A DNA stretch of 64,000 nt from CAVSRC01 sp963798195 (GTDB lineage Bacteria > Pseudomonadota > Alphaproteobacteria > Rhizobiales > Kaistiaceae). The stretch lies in NCBI GenBank assembly GCA_963798195.1, contig CAWCSF010000005.1, positions 376,402-440,401 of the forward strand, read 5' to 3'. Made by a program: the position numbers and the translations under genes. Position 1 is the first letter of the stretch. Every line of letters begins with the position of its first letter. Below the pieces are notes generated by a model. The model had not been told where the DNA came from. It saw nothing but the letters and a program-made list of their open reading frames with translations, and did no database searches. This document shows, piece by piece, positions 34,883-43,377 of the stretch.

Positions 34883-35908
34883 TCACCCGAACCGCGCGAG
34901 ATGCGCGGCCTTCTCGACCGGCAGATCGAAGGCAAGTTCTTCGCCGAGCGCATGCGCCGGCAGGCCGGCATCGGCTTCCGCCTTGATCGGACCGAGCGGC
35001 GTATCGAGGAGATATTCGCGCGTGCTGCCGGCGAAGGATGTGCCGCGTACGGTGCCCCGGAAGGGTCCCGCTCCGAGTGCGACCATCCCGGGCCGCCACG
35101 CGAGGCCGGCGGCGCCGTTTGGCGGCGCGGCAAGTTCGACGGCGCCGACCGGCGTCTGCAATTTGCCGCCTGAAACCGCGAAGACGTTCTCGAAGCCGAC
35201 GAAATCCGCCACGAAGGCCGACGCGGGCCGGTCGTAGATCTCCTGTGGCGTGCCGATCTGCTCGACGGCGCCGTTCAGCATCACGACGATGCGATCCGCC
35301 AGCGCCAGCGCCTCGGCCTGGTCGTGCGTCACGAAAATCATGGTGATGCCGCTTGCCTTCTGCACGCGCTGGAGTTCGGCGCGCATTTCCAGTCGCAGCC
35401 GCGCATCGAGATTGGACAGCGGTTCGTCGAGCAACAGAACCTTCGGCTCCATCACCATGGCGCGGGCCAGCGCCACGCGCTGTTGCTGCCCGCCGGAAAG
35501 CTCCGCCGGTCGCCGCGCGGCGAACTCGGTCAACCCGACGGAGCGCAACCCCGCTCCGACGCGCTCCTCGACTTCCCCGCCCGGCATGCCTTTCAGCTTC
35601 AGCCCGAAGGCGACATTCTCGAAGACATTGAGATGCGGGAAGAGCGCGTAGGACTGGAAGACGAGGCCGACCTCGCGCTTGTTGGCGGCCATGCGGGTGA
35701 TGTCCCGTCCATCGAGTACGATGCGACCCGACGCCGGCCGCAGCAGCCCGGCGATGGCGCGCATCGTCGTCGTCTTGCCGCAACCGGATGGCCCGAGCAG
35801 CGCGACCAGTTCGCCCTTGCCGACCGCGAGGTCGAGATCCTTGACCGCGACCGTGTCGCCGTAGGCAAGGGTCAGGTCCGTGAGGTTGAGAAAATCGGCG
35901 TCAGACAT
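34883..35908 (-). CDS. PotA-like ABC transporter ATP-binding protein
   Basis: ATPase of a polyamine/iron-type (PotABCD-class) importer (341 residues). Walker A GPSGCGKTT, Q-loop VFQSYALFPHLNV, signature LSGGQQQRVALARAM, Walker B VLLLDEPLSNLDA and H-loop FVTHDQAEA are intact, and a C-terminal TOBE domain follows (about 245-341). The ATG at 35908 overlaps the stop of the permease gene by eight bases. Substrate cannot be inferred from the ATPase; gene order with nucleoside hydrolase and adenine deaminase points to a nucleoside or base. Confidence 0.9.
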   Translation of the reverse strand: MSDADFLNLTDLTLAYGDTVAVKDLDLAVGKGELVALLGPSGCGKTTTMRAIAGLLRPASGRIVLDGRDITRMAANKREVGLVFQSYALFPHLNVFENVAFGLKLKGMPGGEVEERVGAGLRSVGLTEFAARRPAELSGGQQQRVALARAMVMEPKVLLLDEPLSNLDARLRLEMRAELQRVQKASGITMIFVTHDQAEALALADRIVVMLNGAVEQIGTPQEIYDRPASAFVADFVGFENVFAVSGGKLQTPVGAVELAAPPNGAAGLAWRPGMVALGAGPFRGTVRGTSFAGSTREYLLDTPLGPIKAEADAGLPAHALGEELAFDLPVEKAAHLARFG

Positions 35909-36680
35909 AGCGGGAGAGACCAAGGAAGCGTTCGGCGAGGAAGACGATGCCGATCGACATGAAGGCGAGGAGCGAGGCCAGCGCGGCAATCGACGGATCG
36001 AAAACAATCTCCATGTAGGCGAGCATGTCGATGGGCAGCGTGCGAATGCCGGGCCCGGAGAGGAACAGCGATACCGGCACCTGATTGAAGCTGGTGACGA
36101 AGCCGAGAATGAAGGCGGCGAGGATGCCGCCGCGGATATTGGGCAGCACTACGCGAAAGAAGGCTCCCGCGCGCGACGATCCGAGCAGCACCGCAGCTTC
36201 CTCTATATCCGAGCGGAGGTTGTGGAGACTCGCCGACACGACGCGCACCGCATACGGCAGGATGAGCGCGGTATGGGCGAAGAACAGCGCCGGCAGGATG
36301 CCGAAGCGGAAGGGGATGACCAGATAGCGGAGCAAGGCGAGGCCGACGATGATGCCGGGCACGACGATCGGTGCGGATACGGCAAGCCGTACGCTCTCGG
36401 CGAAAGGCACCTTGTAGCGCGACAGCCCGTAGGCGGCCGGAACGCCAAGAACCAGCGCCGCCAGCGTGCCACCGATGGCAAGGAACATCGATACGGCGAA
36501 GCTCGCCTGGAAGCTCTCGACCGTGAAGACCTTGATCACCCAGCGGAGCGAGAGCCCCTGCGGTGGGAACGCGAGCGTCTCGCCGGCGGAAAGCGAGGCC
36601 GCGATGATGATCAGGAACGGGCCGATCAGGAACGCGAGCACGAGAAACAGCACCGCCGGACCGAGCAAGCGTGACGTCAT
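35901..36680 (-). CDS. PotC-like ABC permease
   Basis: Inner-membrane permease (259 residues) with six hydrophobic helices and the BPD_transp_1 EAA loop (EEAAVLLGSSRAGAFFRVVLP). An IAASLSAGETLAFPPQGLSLRW-type periplasmic segment follows the first helix, as in PotC/PhnV-like proteins. It overlaps the PotB-like gene by four bases (ATGA) and the ATPase gene by eight, so the four transporter genes are tightly coupled. Confidence 0.9.
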   Translation of the reverse strand: MTSRLLGPAVLFLVLAFLIGPFLIIIAASLSAGETLAFPPQGLSLRWVIKVFTVESFQASFAVSMFLAIGGTLAALVLGVPAAYGLSRYKVPFAESVRLAVSAPIVVPGIIVGLALLRYLVIPFRFGILPALFFAHTALILPYAVRVVSASLHNLRSDIEEAAVLLGSSRAGAFFRVVLPNIRGGILAAFILGFVTSFNQVPVSLFLSGPGIRTLPIDMLAYMEIVFDPSIAALASLLAFMSIGIVFLAERFLGLSRYV

Positions 36681-37504
36681 CGCTTGTTCCTCGCCGTCGC
36701 CAGCCGCTTGAGCAGGAGGTTTGTCGCGAAACTCATCACGATGAGGATAAAGGCAATGACGCTGGCCGAGACGTAGTCGTTGGCAAGCGTCACGCGCTGG
36801 TAGAGCAGGGTCTCCAGCATCAGCACCTTCGAGCCGCCAAGGATCGCGGGGGTGATATAGGCCGTCAGCGAGCCTGTGAAGACAAGTGTGCCGCCGATCA
36901 CCAGCCCCTCGCGGGTAAGGGGCAGGATGACCTTCCAGAACACCTGCAACCAGTTGGCGCCGAGCACACGCGCCGCCGGAATCGCGTCGCGCGGCAGGTT
37001 CTCGAGCGCACTGACCAGCGAGATGATCATGAGCGGCAGGAAGAGCTGCAGCAGCCCGATGAAAACCGCCGTCTCGGTGAACAGGATGCGGATCGGCTCA
37101 TCGGTCAGGCCGACCAGACCGAGCGCCTGGTTGACGATGCCGGTGCGACCGAGAATGACGATCCAGGCATAGGTGCGCGCCACCGGCGAGACCATCAGAG
37201 GAAGGATCACGAGCCCGATCATGCGGCCCTTGCCGCCGGGTTTCAGGCTGACGATGGCGAAGGCCGCCGCATAGCCGATGACGGCGGCAACGGCGGTCAC
37301 AGTGGCGCCCAGCCTGAAGGAGCGGAAGAAGACGACTCGGTTCAGCGGCAGTGAGAAGAAGTCCACATAGGCGCCGATGCTCCAGGCGCCGCCCGAGCGA
37401 AAGCTCTCCGACAGCAGGATGATGACCGGCACCAGGAAGACCGCGGCCGCGAAGACGACCGCGGGCAGCACGAGCGCATAGCCTTCTGCCCGGCTCTGGA
37501 ACAT
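36677..37504 (-). CDS. PotB-like ABC permease
   Basis: Inner-membrane permease (275 residues) of the same importer. It has six helices, an N-terminal segment LVLPAVVFAAAVFLVPVIILL, the loop RDAIPAARVLGANWLQVFWKV as the EAA motif, and SLTAYITPAILGGSKV near the end, a signature of the PotB/SfuB group. It lies between the binding-protein gene (58 bases, with a hairpin) and the PotC-like gene (ATGA overlap). Confidence 0.9.
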   Translation of the reverse strand: MFQSRAEGYALVLPAVVFAAAVFLVPVIILLSESFRSGGAWSIGAYVDFFSLPLNRVVFFRSFRLGATVTAVAAVIGYAAAFAIVSLKPGGKGRMIGLVILPLMVSPVARTYAWIVILGRTGIVNQALGLVGLTDEPIRILFTETAVFIGLLQLFLPLMIISLVSALENLPRDAIPAARVLGANWLQVFWKVILPLTREGLVIGGTLVFTGSLTAYITPAILGGSKVLMLETLLYQRVTLANDYVSASVIAFILIVMSFATNLLLKRLATARNKR

Positions 37505-37525
37505 TGCGCCGCTATCCGGTGAGTC

Positions 37526-37552
37526 CGGCGGGCGATCTCAGGCCGCCCGCCG
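37526..37552 (-). terminator. Stem-loop between binding-protein and permease genes
   Basis: CGGCGGGCG (37526-37534) pairs perfectly with CGCCCGCCG (37544-37552) around a nine-base loop, in the 58-base gap after the binding-protein stop. It has the same layout as the hairpin in the Opp operon and is likely to limit or stabilise the message around the binding-protein gene. Confidence 0.55.
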
Positions 37553-37562
37553 ACACCTGGGC

Positions 37563-38588
37563 CTACTGGCCGACCTTGGCGTTCCACTCCGCAAGCCACG
37601 CCTCGCGATTATCGAGCGCGACGGCGGACGGAATGAGCTTGAGGCTCTTCGCGGTGTCTTCGCCATAGGTGATGTTGTTGGCGACCTCATCCGACACCTT
37701 CACCTCCATGTTCGCCGGGCTGTCGATCAGCTTTTCGGCGAGCTTGGTCTGCACGTCGGTTGAGAGCCAGAAATCCATGAACTGGAGCGCCAGATCCTGG
37801 TTCTTGCTGCCCTTGGTCAGCACCAGCACGTTCATGCCGCCGGTCTGGCCTTCCTTCGGGGTCGCCCACTTGATCGGGAAATCCATCTTGGCGAAGCCGG
37901 CCCAGGCGAAGCGGCCGATCGGGGCAGCCCAGATCTCCTCCTGCTGCATGAGCTGAACGAGCTGCGACGACTTCACGTAGAAGGTGACGATCTTGTCCTT
38001 CTTCTCGCCGAGAGCATCGATCGGCGCCTTGAGGTCCGGCGTATCCTTGCCGAGCGCGAGGCCCAGCATGTAGAGCGCCGGCGGGCCCTGGTTGGTGGTG
38101 ACGTTCGGGAAGGCGAGATGGCTGGCGACATCGTCCTTCAGCAGGTCGGCCCAGGATTCGATGTTGAGCTTGTCGGACCGGTAGGCGATCGAGGTCGCGT
38201 AGAAGGTGTAGCCGACGCTCATGCCGTCGCCGTTCGGATCCTTGGCGACGTCGTAGATCTTGCCGAAATTCGTCAGCTTCGACGTGTCGACCTTGTCGAT
38301 AAGACCGGCGCGCGAGGCGGAGAGTGCGTCGGCCATGGAGACCGCCGCCAGATCGACAACCGGATTGGCCTTGTTGGCCTCCATCTTGGCGATGCGCTCG
38401 CCACTGTTGCCGGTTTCGACGACCAGCTTGCACCCGCACAGCTTCTCGAACGGGTCGTAGACGATTGTCTTGTAGTCGTCCTGCGCGAACGCATAGACGG
38501 AGATCGTCAGCGTGCGCTCCTGCGCCACGGCGGTGACCGTGCCCAACGCCAAAGCGACTGCGGAAGTCAGTAGCATCGTCTTCATCAT
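37563..38588 (-). CDS. PotD-like ABC substrate-binding protein
   Basis: Periplasmic solute-binding protein (341 residues). A signal peptide (LLTSAVALALGTVTAVAQ) is followed by the two-lobed PotD/SBP_bac_8 fold, with PFEKLCGCKLVVETGNSGERIAKM near the start and a C-terminal NREAWLAEWNAKVGQ. Its start overlaps the stop of the upstream lacI gene (ATGA), so the regulator and binding protein are in one operon. A CxC motif (LCGC) in the N-lobe is unusual. The ligand is not known; linked enzymes suggest a purine nucleoside or base. Confidence 0.88.
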   Translation of the reverse strand: MMKTMLLTSAVALALGTVTAVAQERTLTISVYAFAQDDYKTIVYDPFEKLCGCKLVVETGNSGERIAKMEANKANPVVDLAAVSMADALSASRAGLIDKVDTSKLTNFGKIYDVAKDPNGDGMSVGYTFYATSIAYRSDKLNIESWADLLKDDVASHLAFPNVTTNQGPPALYMLGLALGKDTPDLKAPIDALGEKKDKIVTFYVKSSQLVQLMQQEEIWAAPIGRFAWAGFAKMDFPIKWATPKEGQTGGMNVLVLTKGSKNQDLALQFMDFWLSTDVQTKLAEKLIDSPANMEVKVSDEVANNITYGEDTAKSLKLIPSAVALDNREAWLAEWNAKVGQ

Positions 38589-39640
38589 GCCTGTGCTCCT
38601 TGCTCGAGGTGTCTCAGTTCCTTCGCCGCCGGCCCGGAGGACTGGCGGACGATCAGTTGCATGGGGACGCTCCCGATTTCGGCCTGCACGAGCGACGGCG
38701 CGCCCACATAGCCGGGGCCGGCTTCGACCGCGTCGACCACTGCCGCGACAGCAATCTCACCGATGCGTTCCATGTTCATGTGAACGGTGGTCAGGGTCGG
38801 CGTAACGGCTGCCGACCAGATCAGATCGTCGAAGCCGGTGACGCTCGCCCGCTCCGGTACGCCGATGCCGGCGCGCTGCAGTTCGGTGAGCGCGCGCAGC
38901 GCATGCAAGTCGGAAATCGCCGCGAAAGCGGTGAAGCCTTCGCCGACGCGGTCGACGACACCGAGGGGGCATCCCCTGCCCTTCTCCCGCTCAAGGCGCT
39001 CGATCCACAACGTCTGGCTGGTCATGCCCGCTCCGAGGCCGGACTTGATTCCGCCGATGCGGTCGTTCTGCACGTTCGAAGCAGGATCGGTCCCAAGGAT
39101 CAGGATCTTGCGGTGACCAAGCGCCGTAAGGTGGTCTGCGATCAGCCGCCCACCGCCCCAGTGGTCGGCGGAGACGGTGTTGCCAGGCGTAGACGGCGTA
39201 TCGATCACCGCCAGCGGACAGCCGATGTCGGCGACACGAGTTCCGCGCCGCGGCACGATGATCATGCCGTCGACGCCCCGGCCAAGCAGGCGGTCGATGG
39301 CTTCGGTCTGCGTGGCAACGCCGCCCTGCGAGTCGGCGATCAGAACGCCGTATCCGGCCCTGGAGGCGGCGGCCTCGATGCCTTGCGCGATTTGCGGGAA
39401 GAGCGGGTTGGCGATGTCGGGGAGGACGAGGCCGAGGACGCTGGTGCGACCGGTCCTCAGAGCTCGGCCGGCCGGGCTCGGCACATAGCCCAGAACCGCG
39501 GCGCGATGGCGGATGCGCTCGGCGGTCTCGGTCGAGACGCGGCCCTTGCGCAGAAGCGCGTTGGAGACCGTCGCCGCGGAGACGCCGAGCGACGCGGCAA
39601 TATCGTTGAGGCTGGGCCCAGGGCGTGATGGGTTTGACAC
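38585..39640 (-). CDS. LacI-family transcriptional regulator (first gene of nucleoside operon)
   Basis: Repressor of about 351 residues. The helix-turn-helix is SLNDIAASLGVSAATVSNAL and the hinge AVLGYVPSPAGRALRTG, followed by the ligand domain (LGLVLPDIANPLFPQIAQG). The GTG at 39640 places the start just inside a perfect 20-bp palindrome; a GTG at 39661 within the palindrome edge is the alternative. Neither has a clear ribosome binding site, so a leaderless message is possible. It is the first gene of a seven-gene operon that ends with adenine deaminase, which implies autoregulation. Confidence 0.85.
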   Translation of the reverse strand: MSNPSRPGPSLNDIAASLGVSAATVSNALLRKGRVSTETAERIRHRAAVLGYVPSPAGRALRTGRTSVLGLVLPDIANPLFPQIAQGIEAAASRAGYGVLIADSQGGVATQTEAIDRLLGRGVDGMIIVPRRGTRVADIGCPLAVIDTPSTPGNTVSADHWGGGRLIADHLTALGHRKILILGTDPASNVQNDRIGGIKSGLGAGMTSQTLWIERLEREKGRGCPLGVVDRVGEGFTAFAAISDLHALRALTELQRAGIGVPERASVTGFDDLIWSAAVTPTLTTVHMNMERIGEIAVAAVVDAVEAGPGYVGAPSLVQAEIGSVPMQLIVRQSSGPAAKELRHLEQGAQA

Positions 39641-39641
39641 C

Positions 39642-39661
39642 GTGATTAAACGTTTAATCAC
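39642..39661. promoter_or_regulatory. Perfect 20-bp palindromic LacI-type operator
   Basis: GTGATTAAACGTTTAATCAC is identical to its reverse complement and has the central CG and AAACGTTT core typical of LacI/PurR-family operators. It overlaps the start region of the lacI gene, which fits negative autoregulation of the whole operon. Confidence 0.75.
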
Positions 39662-39749
39662 AAACGGTGGCGGAGTCGAATCCGTTATCCGGCCTCATCC
39701 ACAGGTCGGCAAACCGATGTGAAAATCCGGGAGACTAGCGAGGTGGAAT

Positions 39750-39790
39750 GACCCGAGGCGGCGTCCGGGAGGAGAAACCCGCCCCGGGTC
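39750..39790 (-). terminator. Imperfect stem-loop after the VOC gene
   Basis: GACCCGAGGCGG (39750-39761) pairs, with one mismatch, with CCGCCCCGGGTC (39779-39790). It lies just past the stop of the VOC gene at 39803 (minus strand) and may end the sugar-ABC transcript. There is no clear T tract. Confidence 0.4.
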
Positions 39791-39802
39791 TTCCAAGCGG
39801 CC

Positions 39803-40252
39803 TCAAGCGTGGGCCATGCCCTGCTTGAGGCGCCGAATGGCCTCGGCCTGCATGCCGGTCGGGCTCATTTCCATGAGTTCGATGCGGTTGCCGTCCGGAT
39901 CCTGGATCCACGCCTGACGGTTTCCGTCTCCGCCCATCTTCAGCGGCTGGAAAAGCGGAACGCCGGCCTTGTCGAGCTGCGCTACGACGCTCTCTACGTC
40001 GTCGACTGTGATGCACATGTGGTTGAGGCCGATAGCTTCGCGCGGCGGCGCGCGATCGCCGACCGCATCGGGGAAGACCTCGATGTATTGGTCGTCGGTG
40101 AGGCGGAGATAGATCAGCCAGAGATCGCCGTTGTCGCGATGGAGGCGCATTATCTCCTTGAGGCCAAGCTTGTTGCAGTAGAAATCGAGCGAAGCGTCGA
40201 GGTCCTTGGTGCGGATGGCGACGTGGCCGATGCTGGTGAAGCCTTGAACCAT
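39803..40252 (-). CDS. VOC-family (glyoxalase-fold) protein
   Basis: Single glyoxalase/dioxygenase-fold metalloprotein (149 residues). Two beta-alpha-beta units are seen: SIGHVAIRTKDLDASLDFYCNKLG with the metal His, and GLNHMCITVDDVESV (second His), ending QDPDGNRIELMEMSP, where the Glu is a typical metal ligand. Family members are lyases, isomerases or dioxygenases. The ATG at 40252 follows AAGGGAAG. It is the last gene after the two CUT1 permeases (55-base gap) and probably processes the imported compound. Confidence 0.82.
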   Translation of the reverse strand: MVQGFTSIGHVAIRTKDLDASLDFYCNKLGLKEIMRLHRDNGDLWLIYLRLTDDQYIEVFPDAVGDRAPPREAIGLNHMCITVDDVESVVAQLDKAGVPLFQPLKMGGDGNRQAWIQDPDGNRIELMEMSPTGMQAEAIRRLKQGMAHA

Positions 40253-40307
40253 CTTTCTTCCCTTCTTTTCTTTGGGCAAGGCGCCGGCCTTGCCTGAGTT
40301 CTTGCGG

Positions 40308-41213
40308 CTAGCCCTTCACCGCGCCGGCGGCGATGCCGCGCACGAACCACTTGCCGGAGAAGAAGAAAATCGCGAGCGGCACCAGCGCGGTGAGTAGCGT
40401 CGCCGCCTCCTCGACATTGTATTCGCGCGCGCCGAGCTGCGTGTAGATGATGCTGTTGAGCTGAACCGTCATCGGCAGGTTCTCGCGTCCGGCGAAGACG
40501 AAGCCGAAGAGATAGTCGTTCCATACGCCGGTCGCCTGCCAGATCACCGCGACGATGATGATCGGCGCCGACATCGGCAGCACGATGCGCAGGAACGTCT
40601 GGAAGTAGCCGGCGCCGTCGACCCGCGCCGCCTTGATCAGCTCGATCGGCAGGCTGGCATAGTAGTTGCGGAACATCAGCGTCGTGATCGGCATGCCGAA
40701 GATGACGTGGATGAGCACGATACCGGGCAGCGTGCCGTAGAGGCCGAGCGCCGCCGCCATGCGGATCAGCGGGAAGACGAAGACCTGGTAGGGAATGAAG
40801 ATCGAGATCAGCAGCACGCCGAAGAAGATGTTCATGCCGCGGAAGCGCCAGAACGACAGCGTGTAGCCGTTGATCGCGCCGATGCAGACCGAGAAGAAGA
40901 CGCCGGGGATGAGAATCTTGACCGAATTGAAGAAGCCGACGCTGATGCCGTTGCAGTCGAGGCCGGTACAGGCGGCGAACCACGCCTTGTGCCAGGCATC
41001 GAAGGTCGGGTTGACCGGCCAGTCGAGGCCGGTCCCGGCCCGGATCTGCTCCATGTCCTTCAGCGAAGTCGAGACCATCAGGTACATCGGCGCCAGGAAG
41101 AACAGCGCCGCGACGATCAGGAAGCTGTAGATGCCGATGCGCGCGATCGAGACGGTGCGCGGGCGCGGGCCCGACATCACCACGGCATCGGAGGTCGAGG
41201 CTACGGCGGTCAT
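40308..41213 (-). CDS. CUT1 sugar ABC permease (MalG-like)
   Basis: Inner-membrane permease of a carbohydrate importer (301 residues). The EAA motif reads PIELIKAARVDGAGYFQTFLRIVLP; other signatures are FNSVKILIPGVFFSVCIGAINGYTLSFWRF and the end FSGKWFVRGIAAGAVKG, typical of MalG/UgpE proteins. The ATG follows the MalF-like stop directly (TAAATG), so the two are co-translated. The operon lacks an ATPase gene. Confidence 0.92.
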   Translation of the reverse strand: MTAVASTSDAVVMSGPRPRTVSIARIGIYSFLIVAALFFLAPMYLMVSTSLKDMEQIRAGTGLDWPVNPTFDAWHKAWFAACTGLDCNGISVGFFNSVKILIPGVFFSVCIGAINGYTLSFWRFRGMNIFFGVLLISIFIPYQVFVFPLIRMAAALGLYGTLPGIVLIHVIFGMPITTLMFRNYYASLPIELIKAARVDGAGYFQTFLRIVLPMSAPIIIVAVIWQATGVWNDYLFGFVFAGRENLPMTVQLNSIIYTQLGAREYNVEEAATLLTALVPLAIFFFSGKWFVRGIAAGAVKG

Positions 41214-42101
41214 TTAGCCGGCCCTCGCCTTCGACGCCTTCCGATGCAGCCACCAGCGCCAGTAGAGCCACGGCGCTGCGATGCAGGCCACGGTGATCAG
41301 CATCATGGTGGCGCCCGCCGCAGCGAGCGCAATGTTGCCGCGCTCAAGCAGGTTCTCCATGACGAATTTCGCCGGCACATCGGTAGCGATGCCGGGACCG
41401 CCGCCGGTCATGGCAATGACGAGGTCGTAGTTCTTCACCACGCCCGCCCCGAGCAGTACGACGCAAGTCAGCACCGCCGGCGCCAGCATGGGCAGGACGA
41501 TGTGCAGGTACGTGCGCCAGCGCGGAATGCCGTCGACGCGCGACGCCTTCCAGATTTCCTCGTCGACGCCGCGCATGCCAGCCAGCAGAAGCACCATCAC
41601 AAGGCCCGCCCCATGCCAGATGGCGGCAAGGATAACCGCGTAGATCGCGTAGGTGCGGCTTGAAATCCAGGCGAACTCGAAACCCGTCCAGCCGAGGTTG
41701 CGGACGAACTGCTGAATGCCGAGCGTGGGGTTCATGTACCACTGCCACACGGCGCCGGTGATGATGAACGAGAGCGCGTGCGGGCAGAGGAAAACGGTGC
41801 GGAAAAACGCCTCGCCGCGGACCTTCTGGTCGATGAAGATCGCCAGAAGGTAGCCAAGGACGAGGCATCCCCCGACGTAGCCGACGCCGAAGATCCCCAT
41901 GTTCTTCATGGAGACCGACCAGCGCGAGTTGCTGAACAGACGTTCCCAATTCTGGAAGCCAACCCAGGTCATGTCGGGCATCGAACGCGACGCGGTGAAC
42001 GACACCGCGACGGTCCATATGAGTCCCCCGACGAACACGATGGCGACGACCGCCATGATCGGCGCCATCGTGAGTTGGGCTGCCTGCCTGCGCAGGATCA
42101 T
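41214..42101 (-). CDS. CUT1 sugar ABC permease (MalF-like)
   Basis: Inner-membrane permease (295 residues). The N-terminus IMAVVAIVFVGGLIWTVAVSF, the FVGGLIWTVAVSFTAS-VGFQNW periplasmic region and the EAA motif DEEIWKASRVDGIPRWRTYLHIVLP are those of MalF/UgpA proteins; TGGGPGIATDVPAKF near the end is also typical. The ATG at 42101 has GGAGG seven bases upstream. It lies between the binding-protein gene (28 bases) and the MalG-like gene. Confidence 0.92.
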   Translation of the reverse strand: MILRRQAAQLTMAPIMAVVAIVFVGGLIWTVAVSFTASRSMPDMTWVGFQNWERLFSNSRWSVSMKNMGIFGVGYVGGCLVLGYLLAIFIDQKVRGEAFFRTVFLCPHALSFIITGAVWQWYMNPTLGIQQFVRNLGWTGFEFAWISSRTYAIYAVILAAIWHGAGLVMVLLLAGMRGVDEEIWKASRVDGIPRWRTYLHIVLPMLAPAVLTCVVLLGAGVVKNYDLVIAMTGGGPGIATDVPAKFVMENLLERGNIALAAAGATMMLITVACIAAPWLYWRWWLHRKASKARAG

Positions 42102-42129
42102 CAATCGGCCTCCAGCGTCAGTCCCGGGG

Positions 42130-43377
42130 TTAGTTGAGCCCGTTCATGACGATGTCGGCGAACCGGTCGACGGCTTCGTCTGCCGTCATTTCCGGCGCAT
42201 CGAAGTACTCGCTGATTAGGTCCATGTAGTCGCCGACGGCCGGCGGGTTCATGAACGTGCGGGCATTTCCGACAACGCGGCCTGCCTTGAAGGCAGCGAG
42301 GGTCTTCTGCGAGCAGGCGTCGTAGGACGAGGTGTCCGCATCGGTGCGCGCCGGGCTGGCGCCCTTGAACGTGTTGAAGTCACGCTGCACGTCGGGCTCC
42401 AGCACGACCTTGGCAAGCAGCTTCTGCGCCGCCGTCGGGCCCGTCGCGCCGTTCTGCAGCGGGAAACCGAACATGTCGCCGTGGATGATCGTGGTGTCGC
42501 CGATCAGGACGCAACCGAACTCCTTCTCCGGAGTCTTCTTCGCGGCCGCAAACTCGGCCTTGGCCCAGTCGCCGAGGATGTCGAACGCCGCCTGGCCCGA
42601 GATTACCATGTTGATGGTCGGGTTCCACGCGCGGCCGGCATAGCCCTCGTCGACGTAGTCATGCAGGCGCTTGAAGTTGGTGAAGATCTGCTTGGTCAGG
42701 TCGCTGCGGATCGCCGCCTCGTCCTTGTCCTTCCAGACCTTGTTCCAGTGCTCGGCGCCGCCGAGGCTCAGGAACACGCCCTCGAACACGAAGCGCTCCT
42801 GCGCCGGCTGGCCAGAAAAGGCGAACGGGATGAACCCGGCGGCCTTGATCTTGTCCATCGCGGCGAAGAAGGAATCGTCGATCGCCTTCGGCTCTTCGAC
42901 GCCCGCCTTGGCGAGGATATCCTTGTTGTACCAGATCCAGTTCGGCGTGTGGATGTTCACAGGGGCCATGTAGATCTTGCCCTTGTACGAGATCGCATCC
43001 ACCACCGCCGGCGGCAGGTGATCGCGCCAATGTTCGGCGACCGCCACTTCTTCGATATCGGCGAGTTGCCCCTTGTCGAGCAGATCGTAGTAGTCGCGCG
43101 AGCTTGAGAACTGTCCGGCCGTCGGCGGATCGCCGGCGAGAATACGGTTGATGGTGGTGCGCAGCGGTCCACCCGAACCGGCGACTGCGACGTCTTCCCA
43201 CTTGCCGCCGGCGGCTTCATACGCCTTCACGAGTTCAAGCTTCGCGTTGCGCTCGCCCGCGGCTGTCCACACATTGACTACCTGCGCGGTCAAGTCGTCC
43301 GCGGCCTGCGCGGGCACCATCCAGGCGACCCCTGCGAGACCGGCGACCAACGCCGCCATATGCAAATTCCTGATCAT
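42130..43377 (-). CDS. CUT1 sugar ABC substrate-binding protein
   Basis: Periplasmic sugar-binding protein (415 residues, SBP_bac_1). A signal peptide (LHMAALVAGLAGVAWMVPAQA) precedes the mature start VVNVWTAAGERNAKLELVKAYEAAGGKWE. The conserved NWIWYNKDILAKAGV, WNPTINMVISGQAAF and GDMFGFPLQNG segments are seen, as in glucose/mannose-type binding proteins. GGAGG precedes ATG 43377. It is the first gene of the importer operon and is divergent from lacI at 43718 over an AT-rich promoter region. Confidence 0.92.
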   Translation of the reverse strand: MIRNLHMAALVAGLAGVAWMVPAQAADDLTAQVVNVWTAAGERNAKLELVKAYEAAGGKWEDVAVAGSGGPLRTTINRILAGDPPTAGQFSSSRDYYDLLDKGQLADIEEVAVAEHWRDHLPPAVVDAISYKGKIYMAPVNIHTPNWIWYNKDILAKAGVEEPKAIDDSFFAAMDKIKAAGFIPFAFSGQPAQERFVFEGVFLSLGGAEHWNKVWKDKDEAAIRSDLTKQIFTNFKRLHDYVDEGYAGRAWNPTINMVISGQAAFDILGDWAKAEFAAAKKTPEKEFGCVLIGDTTIIHGDMFGFPLQNGATGPTAAQKLLAKVVLEPDVQRDFNTFKGASPARTDADTSSYDACSQKTLAAFKAGRVVGNARTFMNPPAVGDYMDLISEYFDAPEMTADEAVDRFADIVMNGLN

